Shown here: in pieces, positions 1 through 12,000 of the stretch | Numbering within the stretch: the stretch's first letter is position 1 | How the letters are laid out: the number at the start of each line of letters is the position of its first letter | DNA from: Tenodera sinensis | Lineage: Eukaryota > Arthropoda > Insecta > Mantodea > Mantidae | Direction of reading: 5' to 3' | Length of the DNA: 64,000 nt | Assembly (NCBI GenBank): GCA_030765045.1 | Contig: CM060964.1 | Location: forward strand, 281,770,502-281,834,501 | The notes under the pieces: generated by a model | The model's input: the letters and a program-made list of their open reading frames with translations, nothing else | Database searches by the model: none | What the model was told of the DNA's origin: nothing | Made by a program: the position numbers and the translations under genes

Positions 1-800
1 CCTAGTATAGTTCTGTTGCTGATCCAAAGGTTAACATCTTGAGAGCATACAATGAGCAAGATGATTTGTTCATTGTGGCATTCTCATCCTGGCACAATAC
101 ACAAATTGGGGAGTTGAGGATACCAATTTTATAGGGATAGTGAAGCACTTCTTATAAGCTCTCCTATCCAAATCCCAAACGCTTTAACAGATGAGGCACT
201 GGGGACCGAGTTACAGTGGTATAAAGGTTCCATCAAAATTGATGAAATGCCTTTGATGAAGATCTCATTGCTTCATAACTTAAGGCACAGTTGTTCGCAT
301 TCATAGAATACCTTAATCTACATGTGCCTTTGAGAGGTACAAAATAAACATATAAGCCAAATGAATCATAAACTCGCTTCTAACTGCAAACAATGATTAA
401 TGTTACAAATTTTGTTTACAAATCAATGTTTCATCCCTGCGTAACATGTTTGCACATTTTTTTTTCTATGCAATAATTCCATTTCACTTCTTTTGAAGAT
501 ATTCCATTTGTTGCTACAATTCCCTTCCTTCCTCTAATACCACGTGTGCATCTTCTTTATAAACTCATAGTTCCAACAATTTGTCCAAAACATGTGAGTG
601 TTGTTCTCTTCACTTCTTTATATTTCCTACTCCTGAAGTATAAGTACATATATACTTTTCTAACGGGTGAGCGAAAAACTTACTTACCAGCTGCACAGTG
701 TTTTGCCTGTCCACATCCTTGGCGCTCGTTGCCGTCTGCCGCTATCATAGAAAGGTGTGAATGAAACCATACAACATTTTTAAAACTACTTTTAAAGACT
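1..800. other. intronic sequence without recognisable feature
   Basis: This is AT-rich sequence in the intron downstream of the last visible eIF3a exon. I find no coding homology, no terminal repeats and no RNA gene. On the minus strand 732-681 is bounded by an AG and a GTAAGT and could be read as a tiny exon, but it matches nothing in eIF3a. Confidence 0.4.
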
Positions 801-813
801 TTACTTACCAACT

Positions 814-1017
814 TTATGAAAGGAGGTGCTGAAACTGGCCTCCGTCATTGTCTATACATTTTTTGCACCCCTTTAGGAAATTATCCATCACTCGCCATAG
901 TTCACGTTCAGAAATGCTGGCAATGTCCTGGCAGAAATTTTGTTTTAATTCTTCTAGAGTGTGTGTGTTTGTCTCACACACTTTATATTTTAAGTTTTTC
1001 CCAGAGACAGAAATCAC
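814..1017 (-). pseudogene. mariner/Tc-type transposase C-terminal fragment, copy 1
   Basis: A 67-codon open stretch reads like the end of a mariner-type transposase: an LEELKQN segment, a VMDNFLKGC segment, then NDGGQFQHLL and a stop. Known mariner proteins end with a similar pattern (TLEELK, then a basic helix, then GGHFQHLL). The catalytic domain is absent, so this is a relic. A related fragment lies in opposite orientation at 1378-1557. Confidence 0.6.
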
Positions 1018-1377
1018 TGGAGCTCAGAGAAATCTTTCTCCGCTAATGCTACACAATACACCAATTTTTTTCATCATGGAGTACTTCATGAACAATATTA
1101 GGTTCTAGTTTATATGGCCAATTTTTTTTTGAGTGAACAGATGATGCCTGTACATACATGAAAACAATTTTGCACCCCCCCCCCCCACCTCCGGGGTTTT
1201 TTTTTTTGAATTAACAGACAGAGCCAGATTTTGCCTTTTCTCAACAAGACTACAACAGCTCATACAGCCAATCATTTGATGGGAACAATTGAAAGTATTT
1301 TGATGCAGAATTATTAGTAGAGATTTGTGGCACCCTCTGTCCCCCAACCTAACCCTCTGCAATTTCTAGCTCTGGGG

Positions 1378-1557
1378 TAATTTCAAACGAAGTGTACAGG
1401 ACAAACCCACTTACCCTGGAAGAATTAAAACAAAATATCCACCAGGAAATTGCTAGCATTTCTCAATATGAATTATGGTGAGCGATGGATAGTTTCCTAA
1501 AGAGATGCCAAAAATGTACAGACGACAGTGGCCAGTTTCAGCATACCCTTTCATAAA
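1378..1557 (+). pseudogene. mariner/Tc-type transposase C-terminal fragment, copy 2
   Basis: The plus strand reads LTLEELKQNIHQEIASIS, then an in-frame stop, then SFLKRCQKC and GQFQHTLS. It is clearly homologous to the minus-strand fragment at 814-1017 and points the other way. About 360 bp, including a run of C at 1177-1187, separate the two. Confidence 0.55.
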
Positions 1558-1705
1558 GTTCAATGTTAACATATTCTACCATCAACATCATGTTTATGCA
1601 TGCTAGTACCGCAAAATATACACAGTAGTCATACATAAGTAGTTTCTTATTACTTCCCTTGCTACATTGTGAACTGTTAGTCCCTTCTTTCAAACTGCAG
1701 TTATA

Positions 1706-1860
1706 TGGCAAGAAAGAAAGAAAGAGAGAGAGAGAGAAAGAGAGAAAGAAAGAAAGAAAGAAAAAGGAATGAAAGAAAAACGAAAGAGAACAAGAAAAAG
1801 AAAGGAGTGGGGTTTAAGGGCTCATTGACAATTAGGTCATTTGGACCCACAGAAGAAAAA
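1706..1860 (-). repeat. (GAAA)n purine tract with LINE 3'-end relic
   Basis: Positions 1706-1805 are a GAAA/GAGA microsatellite. It runs into a segment (about 1806-1850) that matches 48478-48530, the 3' flank of the LINE at 48770-50160, for example GTTTAAGG followed by AGGTCATT. Read on the minus strand this is a LINE 3' end with a TTTC-rich simple-repeat tail. Confidence 0.5.
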
Positions 1861-2201
1861 GTGTGAGAAAGAAAGAACAACATTTTACAGAGAATAAAAA
1901 AACAAAATTTATAAGTTAACCCTTTGCGAGCGAAAGCCCATATATGGGTGACCTGTCCGGACCCTGACGAGAGAAAACTCATATATGGTTTGGAGTCACA
2001 GAGCTGTTGTGATCAGCTCCTCTCGCTCAAGTAACTGATATATGCTGCCAATAGATGGCAGGAAATGTTCTTTCAGATGTTAGTGGTCGGTTAATCCCCG
2101 ATTTTCCATAGCCAGCAATTTGTCGTAGTTCTCAGTAGTGTAGGAATAAACAGTGCGGTGAATGCATCCAGTAAGCAAAAGTTTCTTCGTTGTTTGACAT
2201 A

Positions 2202-4975
2202 ATGGAGGGAAAGAAAGGGTTGACAGAGCAAGAAATTGTAGCTGTGTTGAACAAAAGTGATAGTTATCAGATTTTGTGCTCAGTGATGATGAGGCTGATA
2301 TATGCTAGAATTTGTGTGTAAGTGAGAGCGAGAGCGACATAACTGACACTGCAGACAGCTGTACACCTAGCTGGGTAGACTTGAGTAATTTTAACCCTGG
2401 CTCTACGTCTAATATCCCAGTGCACAATATCCAGCAGGGACCAATACTTCCTTCTCATTTTGGTGAGAATATGCTTCCAGCAGAATTCTTCGGCATATTT
2501 TTTGATGACTAAATTATGCCTATAATTACTGAGGAGACCTGTATTCAGGGAAATATAAAAAAAACTACAGGCGACACCACCAACGAAAAAAGCCAGGATT
2601 ACTTCCTGGAATCCCACAGAAATTGCAGATATAAAGGCACTGATTGGTGTGATTATCAATATGGGGCTTCACCCTACTTCTGACATCAGACAATTTTTCT
2701 ACAAGTTGGGTAGATAAATCTCCTTTTTTGGTGATGTATTTGTGCACGATGAATTTCCACTATTGTTTTGGAATCTTCATTTTGCTCATGCTGAGGGAAA
2801 CAGAAAACTATCCAAAGAAGAGCTTATTCAAGATGTAATGCAAAAAGTAAGTATGTAGTTTATTCTACTCCCCAGGTCCTTTTGTATCAGTTGACAAGAG
2901 CACTATCAGTTACAAGGGAAGATTGAAATTCAAAGTGTATAACCCAAACAAATCTACAAAATTTGGAATAAAAATTTTCTCCTTATCTGATGCTTCCAAT
3001 GGATACCTATACAACTTTCAACCTTATATGGGAAAAGTTGAATCCAATTCTAACCTCCTGAAAACTACCCTTGTTGTGAGAGATCTATGTTCTTCCTTTC
3101 TAAAAGATCCTATAGACCAGGGGAAGACAACTTCGGGCCATGTGACGCATTTAAACGAAGAGCCAGCTTGTACGTTCGTGTGACGTCAGGCAAGAGCAGT
3201 GTATTGCTGTGCAGCCTAGATCAGCAGCACTACTTGCACAAAACTGAATGAAGATGAAAAATGTTATTTGGACATGTTTACAACATGCCCTGGCTGTTTA
3301 GGGAGAACCCTCTTCAGCCTAGTCTGAGGGTTTTTATTTGTTGTGTGAGGGATCTTAACGGCGTTAGTGCATATTTTGTTTTGTATTTTGTGTTTTTGCT
3401 GACGTGTAGTGTTGTGTGTAGTAGTTTTGTGTTTGTGTTCAGTTCCCCGTGTTTCACACCAGTTTGAGACCAGGCTTCAAGATGTAGAAACATTGTCAAC
3501 TACGTTTCAGGTCTTAGCAACCAAGTATTCACTGGATGTTAATGTTTCTAGCAGGTAGCAAATTGAATTGATAAATTTACAGTGCGACGATTTGCTGAAG
3601 GACAACTATAAACACAAGGAAGACTTGGCTGATTTTTATAAGAATGTTCCTCAAACCAGATTTCTGCAGTTATATGCCCTTGTTGCACGGATATTATGTA
3701 TGTTTGGTTCTACGTATGTGTGCAAACAATTATTTTTTGTTATGAACCTTTCTAAGTCAAAATCCTGAAGCATGTTGTCAGATCACAATCTAACATGCAG
3801 TCTTCAGTTACAAATGTGCCGTACATTATACCTTAACATTGACAAACTAGTTAAAGAAAAGCGAAATGGCAAATGTCGGAAAATGTCCACCTAATTGTTC
3901 TGTATAGCTCTCCTCTAGCTCAGGCAAAATAGTTATAATTTCTGTTCTATTTGCGTTGTAACATGACTGTTCACATAAACTAGAATTTATGTATATGGCA
4001 TAAAGCCGAAATGTAATTATTTATAATGTGACTATTCCGTAATTGAAACAGTCAGCATTAAAATTGCGATGTCCCGCATGCCTTTCCTCTTGCCCGCTGT
4101 GACGTCATATGTTCAACTGGCCGTCGTCGTGAGCAAGTGAGCTGAGTGGGCTGGCGTCACAGCAGCGATAACTGTCTTCCCCTGCTATAGATCCACCTAG
4201 AGGTTTCCATATTTACACATACAGGTATTATACCTCACCTGAATTAGCTCATGAACTATGGAAAATGAATGTGGTTACTACTGGTACAGTTATGGGCAAC
4301 AGAAAAAAGATGCCATTTCAAACTGAAGCCAGGTAACAAAGAAAATGAAAAGGGATGAAATAAAAAGCTTTCGAAATCAAAAAATGCTGGCTCTATCTTG
4401 GAAAGACAAGAATTGTAACCGTGCTCAGTACCAGTCATAAGGGTGACAAAAATGAAATGACAGAGGTTCCTTTGAAATTCCCCAACCAAGCAGCAACATT
4501 GAAACCATATATTAGTTTGGGTTATGCTCAACACATGGGCGGTGTTGATAGAACTGATAATTATTGCGCAGTATCAGTTTTGCAGGAGAAAGTGCAAGTG
4601 GTATAGGAAAATGTTTTTCTGGCTGCTGAAAGTGTGCATTGTATATTCATATCTGCTGTGCACAATGCATATGAAAAATAAAAAGCTTTTGTTGCACAGA
4701 AAATTACATAAGGATCTGGTCAGATCTCTGGTAACAGAGCGCATGGGACCACAGCGAAGCCGTGCCACATCAAGTAGGGGTCATATTACTCAGGGCCCAA
4801 CATTAAAAAGACTAAATGGATTTCCGCACTTCATCGGGACTAGAGAACAAGGAAGTTAGGCAAATCGTTGTGTGATATGTAGGGCGGAAAAAAGCAATAT
4901 ACTTTTGCAAAACCTGCATTTCCAAGCCACCTCTTCATCCAGATGTGTGTTAATCACACAGAAGAACATTTTTAA
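2202..4975 (+). pseudogene. piggyBac transposase (broken)
   Basis: Translation from the ATG at 2202 (MEGKKGLTEQEI) gives an acidic N-terminus. In shifting frames there follow KALIGVIINMGLHPTSDIR and FVHDEFPLLFWNLHF near 2620-2790, then KFKVYNPNKSTKFGIK and YLYNFQPYMG near 2925-3030, all typical of the piggyBac DDE domain. The frame is cut at 3118 and resumes at 4193 with RGFHIYTYRYYTS, GTVMGNRKKMP and YAQHMGGVDRTD. The C-terminal Cys-rich zinc-finger region is eroded (about 4860-4960). Several stop codons and frame changes make it non-functional. No ORF covers more than about 110 codons. Confidence 0.85.
3118..4184. mobile_element. hAT-like non-autonomous element nested in piggyBac
   Basis: The 1067-bp insertion starts CAGGGGAAGACA and ends with its inverse TGTCTTCCCCTG, a hAT-style CAGNG terminus. 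The 8-bp flanks are CTATAGAC (3110-3117) and CTATAGAT (4185-4192), a TSD with one mismatch. Removing the insertion and one TSD restores the host piggyBac reading frame across the site (SFLKDP then IDPPRGFHIY). No transposase homology is visible inside, so it needs a partner in trans. Confidence 0.8.
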
Positions 4976-5485
4976 ATTAAAGTATGCACTTCTTCGAACA
5001 TTATGCATTATTCGTATATTTCCCTGTGTAATTAGTATTGAGATTAACGAGTAGCTTTGAAAATCATATACACATTTTAGATAACCTGCCCTAGCTAGGT
5101 GTAACTGCACATTTCTATCAAAACTTTTATAATTTATTATCATCACCATTATTATTACAAATGAAAGTATTAAATATCAGAATGGGATACTATTTAGTTC
5201 CTGAAGCACTGTTGGTTTATTTGTGAATACCTGTATGTACGAACTACGCTGTATAATATGGAGAAGTGCTGCTTATGCCGTTTTTGTAACAACATTTTTA
5301 TGCGGATCAACAAAACTTCACTCCTAGAGGACAATAATGATTCAATTCAATAAAAATCAAGGTATACTATGTGTTTTAGTACATTTGAGCATGCTTATAT
5401 AGTTTTTAATTTAATAGAGTTTAATACTTTAGCAAAATTGCCTTCTGCTCAGAGCCATAAAACATGTCCGCTCGGGAAGGGTTAA

Positions 5486-5816
5486 ACTATATAGCTTATA
5501 ATGTGCAAGCAACCAGAGTAAAAAAATGAGTAATAAAATCACAGCAGTTACACAGATGCAGCGGCAGAGACTTGCACATCCATGCCGCCCCCCCTCCCCA
5601 CATCATAGTAAACAATTTGAGTAGATAAACCGTTCAAGCCCCAACTCACCTTACTGAATTCAACCATAGGTGGTACCATATCAAAAAGTAATCAATCAAA
5701 ATCTTTATCGAAAGTAATAATTACGGCAGATTTATATTAACAGCACATTTAAACAATTTTCATTCCTAATGGTCACTAGCCTATAACTGTACAAGGCTTT
5801 AATTTGTTTAACTTAC
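5486..5816. other. intronic spacer
   Basis: Unique-looking AT-rich intron sequence between the piggyBac right end and the eIF3a donor site. A short C-rich run is present at 5588-5599. I see nothing else. Confidence 0.4.
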
Positions 5817-6002
5817 CCTTTTCTTATGTGGGTTAATGGTAGCCATAGCTCGATGAAGTACAGTTGCCATATTCACCAGCTGATTACGGACTTGCTCACT
5901 GGGCATGCTTTGCAATGTTGGACCTTCAGGTTTATCTTCACGTTGTGATTCTGAAAGGTCCATTCCAAAATGTATGCAGCGTGCTCCATGATCAATACGT
6001 AT
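5817..6002 (-). CDS. eIF3a: eIF3a exon (last visible; end of PCI region)
   Basis: This 186-nt exon (62 codons) starts after the acceptor AG at 6003-6004 and ends at the donor GTAAGT (5816-5811). It reads IRIDHGARCIHFGMDLSE and then LQSMPSEQVRNQLVNMA, matching the well conserved segment after the PCI domain of animal eIF3a. Both boundaries are phase 0. It joins directly to ...HNDMQ of the previous exon at 20039. Confidence 0.95.
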
Positions 6003-9000
6003 CTGGAATGCAAAAAGAAAATAGTTACCTTAAAGTAATAACAAACAAAAGGTGTTTAAATTTCTAGGTTCCATTCATTCTGATTTAGATTGTGGAATAA
6101 ACATAGCAAAAGAAGTTACTTCATTTGAAGTTGTCAGGGACTTCCCCTAACACTTTCTAAAGCATGCTATTTGTCCCCTTAAGGGGAGGCATCTATGAAA
6201 ATGACAAAAATCCATAATTTTTGTCACAATGATGTGAAAATTTGTATGTATGTGTGCCAAAGCATAACTAGGTTTACTGAATTTCACTTTTCTATGTAAG
6301 ACAGTTTTTGCAAAAAAAATTTTTTATTGGTTTTTTGCTGCAATTTTAGGGCAGTATAGCAAACTCTTCTTATAAAATATTATTTGTTCTAAGTAAACTA
6401 AACTCTGGCCAATGTTTCCCTAGATTATGTCTACAAAACCTGGTAGTTTTATTAACTATGTCAAACAGTTTTGGAGAAAAAAAAAATATTGAATGCCTCA
6501 ATGTCCTTTTTTTTTCAAATTATTAATAATTTTCAAAATAAAAATTCAATAACTATTCCATCTAGAGCATTTAAAATACCAAGTTTTATGAAGCAACTAT
6601 CTAAGAACATGTGTGCACAATTTAAAATAAATCTATTAAAAACTGTATTAGAAGATGCATTTTGAAGATTTAAAAATGTGAAAAAATAGAAAGCAGAGAA
6701 AAATGACTTTGAAGTTTTAAGTGTATGACAACATACATTTACTGCTTTAGAATTCCCCTGGAGCATATGAAGGTCCTTCAGCTGTTTAGCTTCTTTAAGT
6801 TTTGCTACTCTTAACTGTTTTTTGCTGATTTAAATGTATTTAATGTACTCAGTGCACTCTGCTTTAATCTTTCCTTATCCCTAACATTACTAATTCTTTT
6901 ACTGACTGGACTTACTAGCTGTGACTCTTTCCTTTACATAGAGTACCCTCACAACTCATTAAATTCACTGATAGCTGAAGTCGCTGCAATTTTTTACTAC
7001 TTGAACCTGCTTCTTCAAGATCTACTTTAGATCTAGTTATGCTTGTTTCCTCCTGAGATTTGCCAGTTTGCCATCTATGTATATTTTTTCTTGCTACAAG
7101 ACATTTCTTTGTTTGCTTTTGCTTACCCATTTTAAAATAATTTTATACCAATTAATAATTTAATGAAAATCTGGTCCATCTAATGTACAATCTTTACAAC
7201 TGTACAATAAATTACAAGTGAGAAGAGAATTAGCTGGTTGTGTGTTCACAAACAGCTAAATAAAGAATTTAGATTTTCACTTACAGCAAGAAGATGCTTA
7301 TTTAGTATTCCCTGCCTTATCTTATTCTTATTCTAAACTCTACTTATTTAAATGTACACCACAATAAAGATGACTTCTCCCTTCTTCAGGCTTTGTAATC
7401 TTGAATAAAATTCAGAAAAATACAACCACGTGGTTCACACATGCAAAAACAGGAAACATTGGTTTGTTTCACTGGCATGAATGTTTGCAGAAAATACCAC
7501 AAGATGTCTCTGCTTACATCCACCAATGCTGAATCAGACCGCCTGATTTAAACTTCAAAATTGTACACGATTTTGCCGCAATGGGGTAATGAATGCATTT
7601 CAATAGTCACGCCCACCTGTACATGGGCATTTAAATCATGGTGTAATGGCTTTTTAAATGGCGATGACGAGTAAACAATGATAGATTCTGAAAGTACAAG
7701 GTACAGACATAATTTTGAGGCAAAAAACGAAAAATTGCATTTTTTGTCATTTTTGTCCAAATTTCACCGATGCCTCCCCTTAAACTACAATACAGGATCA
7801 AGAATCTTGGGGATAGGCTATCAGTTGTCCTACATTTCATGAACCACTTCCTACTTTGAAGGATTTTGATTAAAAGTTTACTTTTGTTTAGTTTCCTAAA
7901 CTATATTAAGTAGAGGAAGCATTATATTCCACACCAAAAATATCAAGATTCCATCCAAAATACATGTTTTGAGGTCCTCATCCTAAAATTAAAAACAAAA
8001 TTAATTTTTAGAAAAAGGTATTTTCATACGTGAGCAACCCGGAAACGAGATGTTGGATTAGATTAACCTTTGTAGATTAAAAATGTGACAAAGATTAATA
8101 AGAAATTAGGGTTGCCACCTTGACAAAATAAAAAATCAGAACACTTAAAGTGGGCAGAGTTGCATGCACTGGTGGTAAGAGTAAGACGCGCTTGAACGAG
8201 CTCCGTGATAATGAGCAGTCCGATAGAAGTCTATCAAGGTAGAACCGGGCTATTTAATTACAAAAAGATTGTGACAAAAATTGATCCACATGAAGACGGT
8301 GATTTAATAGGATGCTGGTCTTTTTCTGGTGCTATTGTGTTTATTAATGATAGGTGGAACTGAATGAATCCAGGACCGGAAATGGTGGAAGTGTTGGCAA
8401 TGTTAAAAACTTAAACAGACGACATGGTACAACCTTGGTAGCCATTCATCATCCTGATGATGGGAGAGATGTACGCTCCCGAAACGTCGATGGCTCTTCA
8501 TCACTTCACCTGGCTCGAAGCCCGAGAACAGCTTGAATATGAAGACATGGTACAAGTTAAAAATATGGAGGAAAGAATACTGGGTGGGGTAAAGAGTAAA
8601 ATGGAATAAAAAATATGATCAGGATGCCTAAAGAAACTTCAGGTGCAAAGTTTAAGAAATACAGGAGTGTTATATTTCGAAAGGATGGAACAAGCCAGTT
8701 GGAGGAGAAGCAACAAAATTCCAAAATTGAAAAATTACGTGAAAAACGTCATGGCTGATTACCCCGTATGAAAACATTACCCCAAATCTTACATTTCTGC
8801 ATAATTACAAATATATTTGGTAGGTTTAAGAGGTATGGATATCTGGCCTGTTCTATATGAGAGGCTTATGCCATGATAAGATAGCGACCTCACTTGGAAT
8901 CAGATTCTTCTTTTGAACGTCACACAAAATTGTTTACTAACTTCTGACAGCAGTTGCAGTATTATATATATTAGGAAGTTAGAAATATGATAGAAACACA

Positions 9001-12000
9001 AAAAAGAAACTTTAAATATGCTCTAATCAGTCAGAAACACACAAATTCACTTGAAATAAAACAAATACATGCGAACTCCTTGTTTACTTACTATGCGATG
9101 CACGCTGAGCAAGTTGCCTTGTTCACTTTACTGAATGGTAAGGAGTTTACAGGATATTCTTGTTCACAATAAATAGTAAGGTTGTTTGCAACACTTACAC
9201 ATGTGGTGAGCACATGTAGTTTGGATATCATCTGTAAGATGTATGTATGAATCATTGGTACAGAGGCTGGTAGTTAATGGCTGCAAAATTGTTTTGTTGT
9301 TTAACGGCACTGTCAATTGCTAGATCACATCAGTGTGCCGGAATTTCGTCCTGCAGGAGTTCTTTTACATGCCAGTGAATCTGCTGACATGGAGCTGTCG
9401 TTTTTAAGCACACTTAAAAACCATCGGTCTGGGCCAGATTTGAACCCGCGACCTTAGGATCAGTAGGCCAGTTAATGGCTGGAGGTTAGGTTATACCTGC
9501 ATTGGATATTTATGTGGTGAATGTGCATTGAGCATTCCAAAGGTTATGTCACTCTTGCATGAAACATGTCTTATATTATTAGTACCATTATTTCGTAACG
9601 AATTTAACAATGTGGTACTAGTAATTGCTAAACCTTTAGGAAAGCATAACAATGTGAATTTATGCTCCACTGCAAAACATTTAAACAAAATGTATGTGTA
9701 ATTATTTATATGTTTGGCTCGGTAAGTGTGCAATTCTCTTTGAAACGGAACAAATGTGTTCTATGCAAGCATGTGCCTGCATTTAAAAACATCTGATGCG
9801 TTGAACTCTCATGACTTTCTCTACTCTTGTACTAACCATTCTTACAAACTCTTATTCCTATTTTCCTTACATAGAAGTTATTCCTATATCTTCCTTGTGT
9901 TAGTTGAGATAAACATTTGTACAAATTATCTATTCCTTATTTCCTTGTAGGTGCAAGGGGAATATTAGAATACAGTATGCTTTGTGTGATAGTCAAATCT
10001 TTTAAAGCTTTGAGATTCTGTTCTCTTTGTACACTTAAAATATAAAAAAATGAACACAGATGGCCCATTTCACGAAAGTTTTAAGTTTTCTGAAACTCAC
10101 ACACATAAGGAATATCTCCAAAATGGTTCACCCTACAAGAAAATGTATTTCGACAAATTGTGTATTTTAGCAAGATCTACATTTTTTGTACGGAATTTCA
10201 CATTTCAGCAAGCAGTTATTCTCTTAGATTCCAGGGCAGCAATTATAGCAATTACTTCCAAGTTGTCACCAAAAAATCAAACAATTATAGAATGTTGGAA
10301 AATCCTTACCCATCTAACAGCACTTCAAAAACACCTAGTCTTCCAATGGATACCAGCTCACTGTGGACTGAGTGGTAATGAGAAAGCTGATTTTCTTGCA
10401 AAAAAGGGTACAGGCAATGTGCAGAAATCTATAGTTAATCTACCATTTTATGCAGCTAAAAGATTAGTCAACTCTGAATTCAAAAAAGTTATTGCAAAAT
10501 ATTACTATGAAAAATCAAAGAAAAGATGGAAACTACCAAACATTCAAACAGTAATTCCTGAGTATCCTCGAAAAACGGCAGTTGCAACCTTCAGGTTGAT
10601 TACAGGACATGATTGTCTGGCAAAGCATTTAAACAGAATTGGGATATATTCTTCACCATTCTGTCCTCTATGTGATCTGCAAGAGGAAATGGATCGAGAC
10701 CACCTTCAAATATGCCTGGCCACTTCTAGTGCCCCATCCAACAGTGAAAAATATTGGAGAGCAAGAGGATTAATGACTTCATTGTCAGAAATCCAGCATT
10801 ACCTAACATTTTTTGTATACTATGATTTGGTCTATCTCTAACGGTTTACCAGTTATGAAAAAGTCGTCCAGAGTAAATACGACTACAGGGGCTATAGCCA
10901 GAAAATTCAAGATACATTTCATTTGCCATAAAACTATCTCAAAGACACAATATTTTAACCAAAATCGTTAGCCATTTTCAAGAAAATGAAAATTTTCGAA
11001 AAATTTTCCATGTAAAGAGTAGTTTAGGGTGGGGCTACTTTCTTCAAAATCTTCGTGATGCATCCTTGACAGACATTAAACTTAAATACTAACTTTGGTT
11101 TTTAACCAACTTTTCGTTTTTGACTTATGCTGTCCAAAAGCTGCAATTCAGGGAATATGTTCAAATACTACAAAGAAGTCAACAAAAATTAGAGAATGCT
11201 ACAAAATGTTAACACAACTCCAAAAAGTTAATAAGACTGTTCATCTCCAATGGATTCCAGCACACTGTGGAGTCATGGGGAATGAAGCTGCAGACTCACT
11301 TGCAAAGAAAGGCACAACAATAAAACAAAAATCTAAATTCAATTTCTCATATCCCTCAATAAAACGCTTGATCATTGAAAACTTTTCTCATTCATACCTA
11401 CAAGAAATAGAAACAAATGCCAAAGATAAAAAATGGATTACACTACTTTCCAACCCAGATATAATCCCCCAGAGACCAAGGAAAACAGCGGTTGCAGCCT
11501 TCCGACTACTGACAAATCACGACTGCTTAGCAAGTCATCTCTACAGAATAGGTATCTCAGCTTCACCAATATGTGTCCTGTGTAACGATCCAGCAGAAAT
11601 GAACGAAGACCACTTGAAGACCTGTGAAGCATTAAGATCAGAAGAAACTACAGTTCAAAAGTATTGGAAAGCACGAATGCTAATGGCTTCATTGCCAGAT
11701 GGAAGGCACTAGAAAACAACAACTTATGCTGTCCATAGACACACAGAATGACACACACACAGAACTTTTTCTAAAAATGCTTTTATTGGATTCAGGGGGT
11801 CTCAAAACATATTTCCGGTGAAATCTCGACATCAAATTTTTGGGTGGAATACAATACTTCCCCTACTTACCAGTAGAGAAAGTATAAAAGGAATTTGTAC
11901 AATATGATGCTAAGTTTTTGGAAGCACTTTCCCTTCCAACAATAACTCCAAGTTTCAACAAGAATCTTAAGAGCGCCGAATAACTGGAGTTAGTGACACT

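Larger units (their letters stand above)
1920..5481 (+). mobile_element. piggyBac-family transposon, full length but dead, with nested insertion
   Basis: The element is flanked by TTAA on both sides (1916-1919 and 5482-5485), the hallmark target of piggyBac. Its ends are inverted repeats: CCCTTTGCGAGCG on the left and CCCTTCCCGAGCG read inward from the right. It spans 3562 bp. Removing the nested element at 3118-4184 and one TSD leaves 2487 bp, a normal piggyBac size. The internal transposase gene is on the plus strand and is disrupted by stops and frameshifts. A second copy of the right half lies at 14641-15349, ending at another TTAA. Confidence 0.88.
8105..8760 (+). mobile_element. hAT-like element, left end and N-terminal relic
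   Basis: AGGGTTGCCACC at 8107 resembles the CAGGGTTGCC end of a common hAT group, also seen at the right end of the element at 29817-30718. An ORF at 8624-8758 starts MPKETSGAKFKK and ends after 44 codons. Such basic starts are typical of the zinc-finger-bearing hAT proteins. No right end or DDE domain is visible. The 111-bp hammerhead insertion at 8433-8543 is nested within. Confidence 0.4.
9814..11883 (+). repeat. interspersed repeat R, copy a (hosting two retroelement inserts)
   Basis: This is a long copy of the commonest repeat in the window. It shares with the copies at 63265-64000, 24880-25325 and 51855-52480 blocks such as GCAAGATCTACATTTTTTGTA, TCCAGAGTAAA, TTCCATGTAAAG and GTTTTTAACC. 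It ends CAGTAGAGAAAGT. Two RNase H inserts (10191-10805 and 11136-11721) interrupt it, leaving about 0.87 kb of R. ACTTTCTCTACT near its left side is the inverse of the right end, but homology with copy e extends slightly further left, so the left border is open. No protein is encoded by R itself. Confidence 0.7.

Noticed and set aside
681..732. Possible extra eIF3a exon on the minus strand
   Set aside because: Splice-like ends are present, but none of the reading frames resembles the expected continuation of eIF3a.
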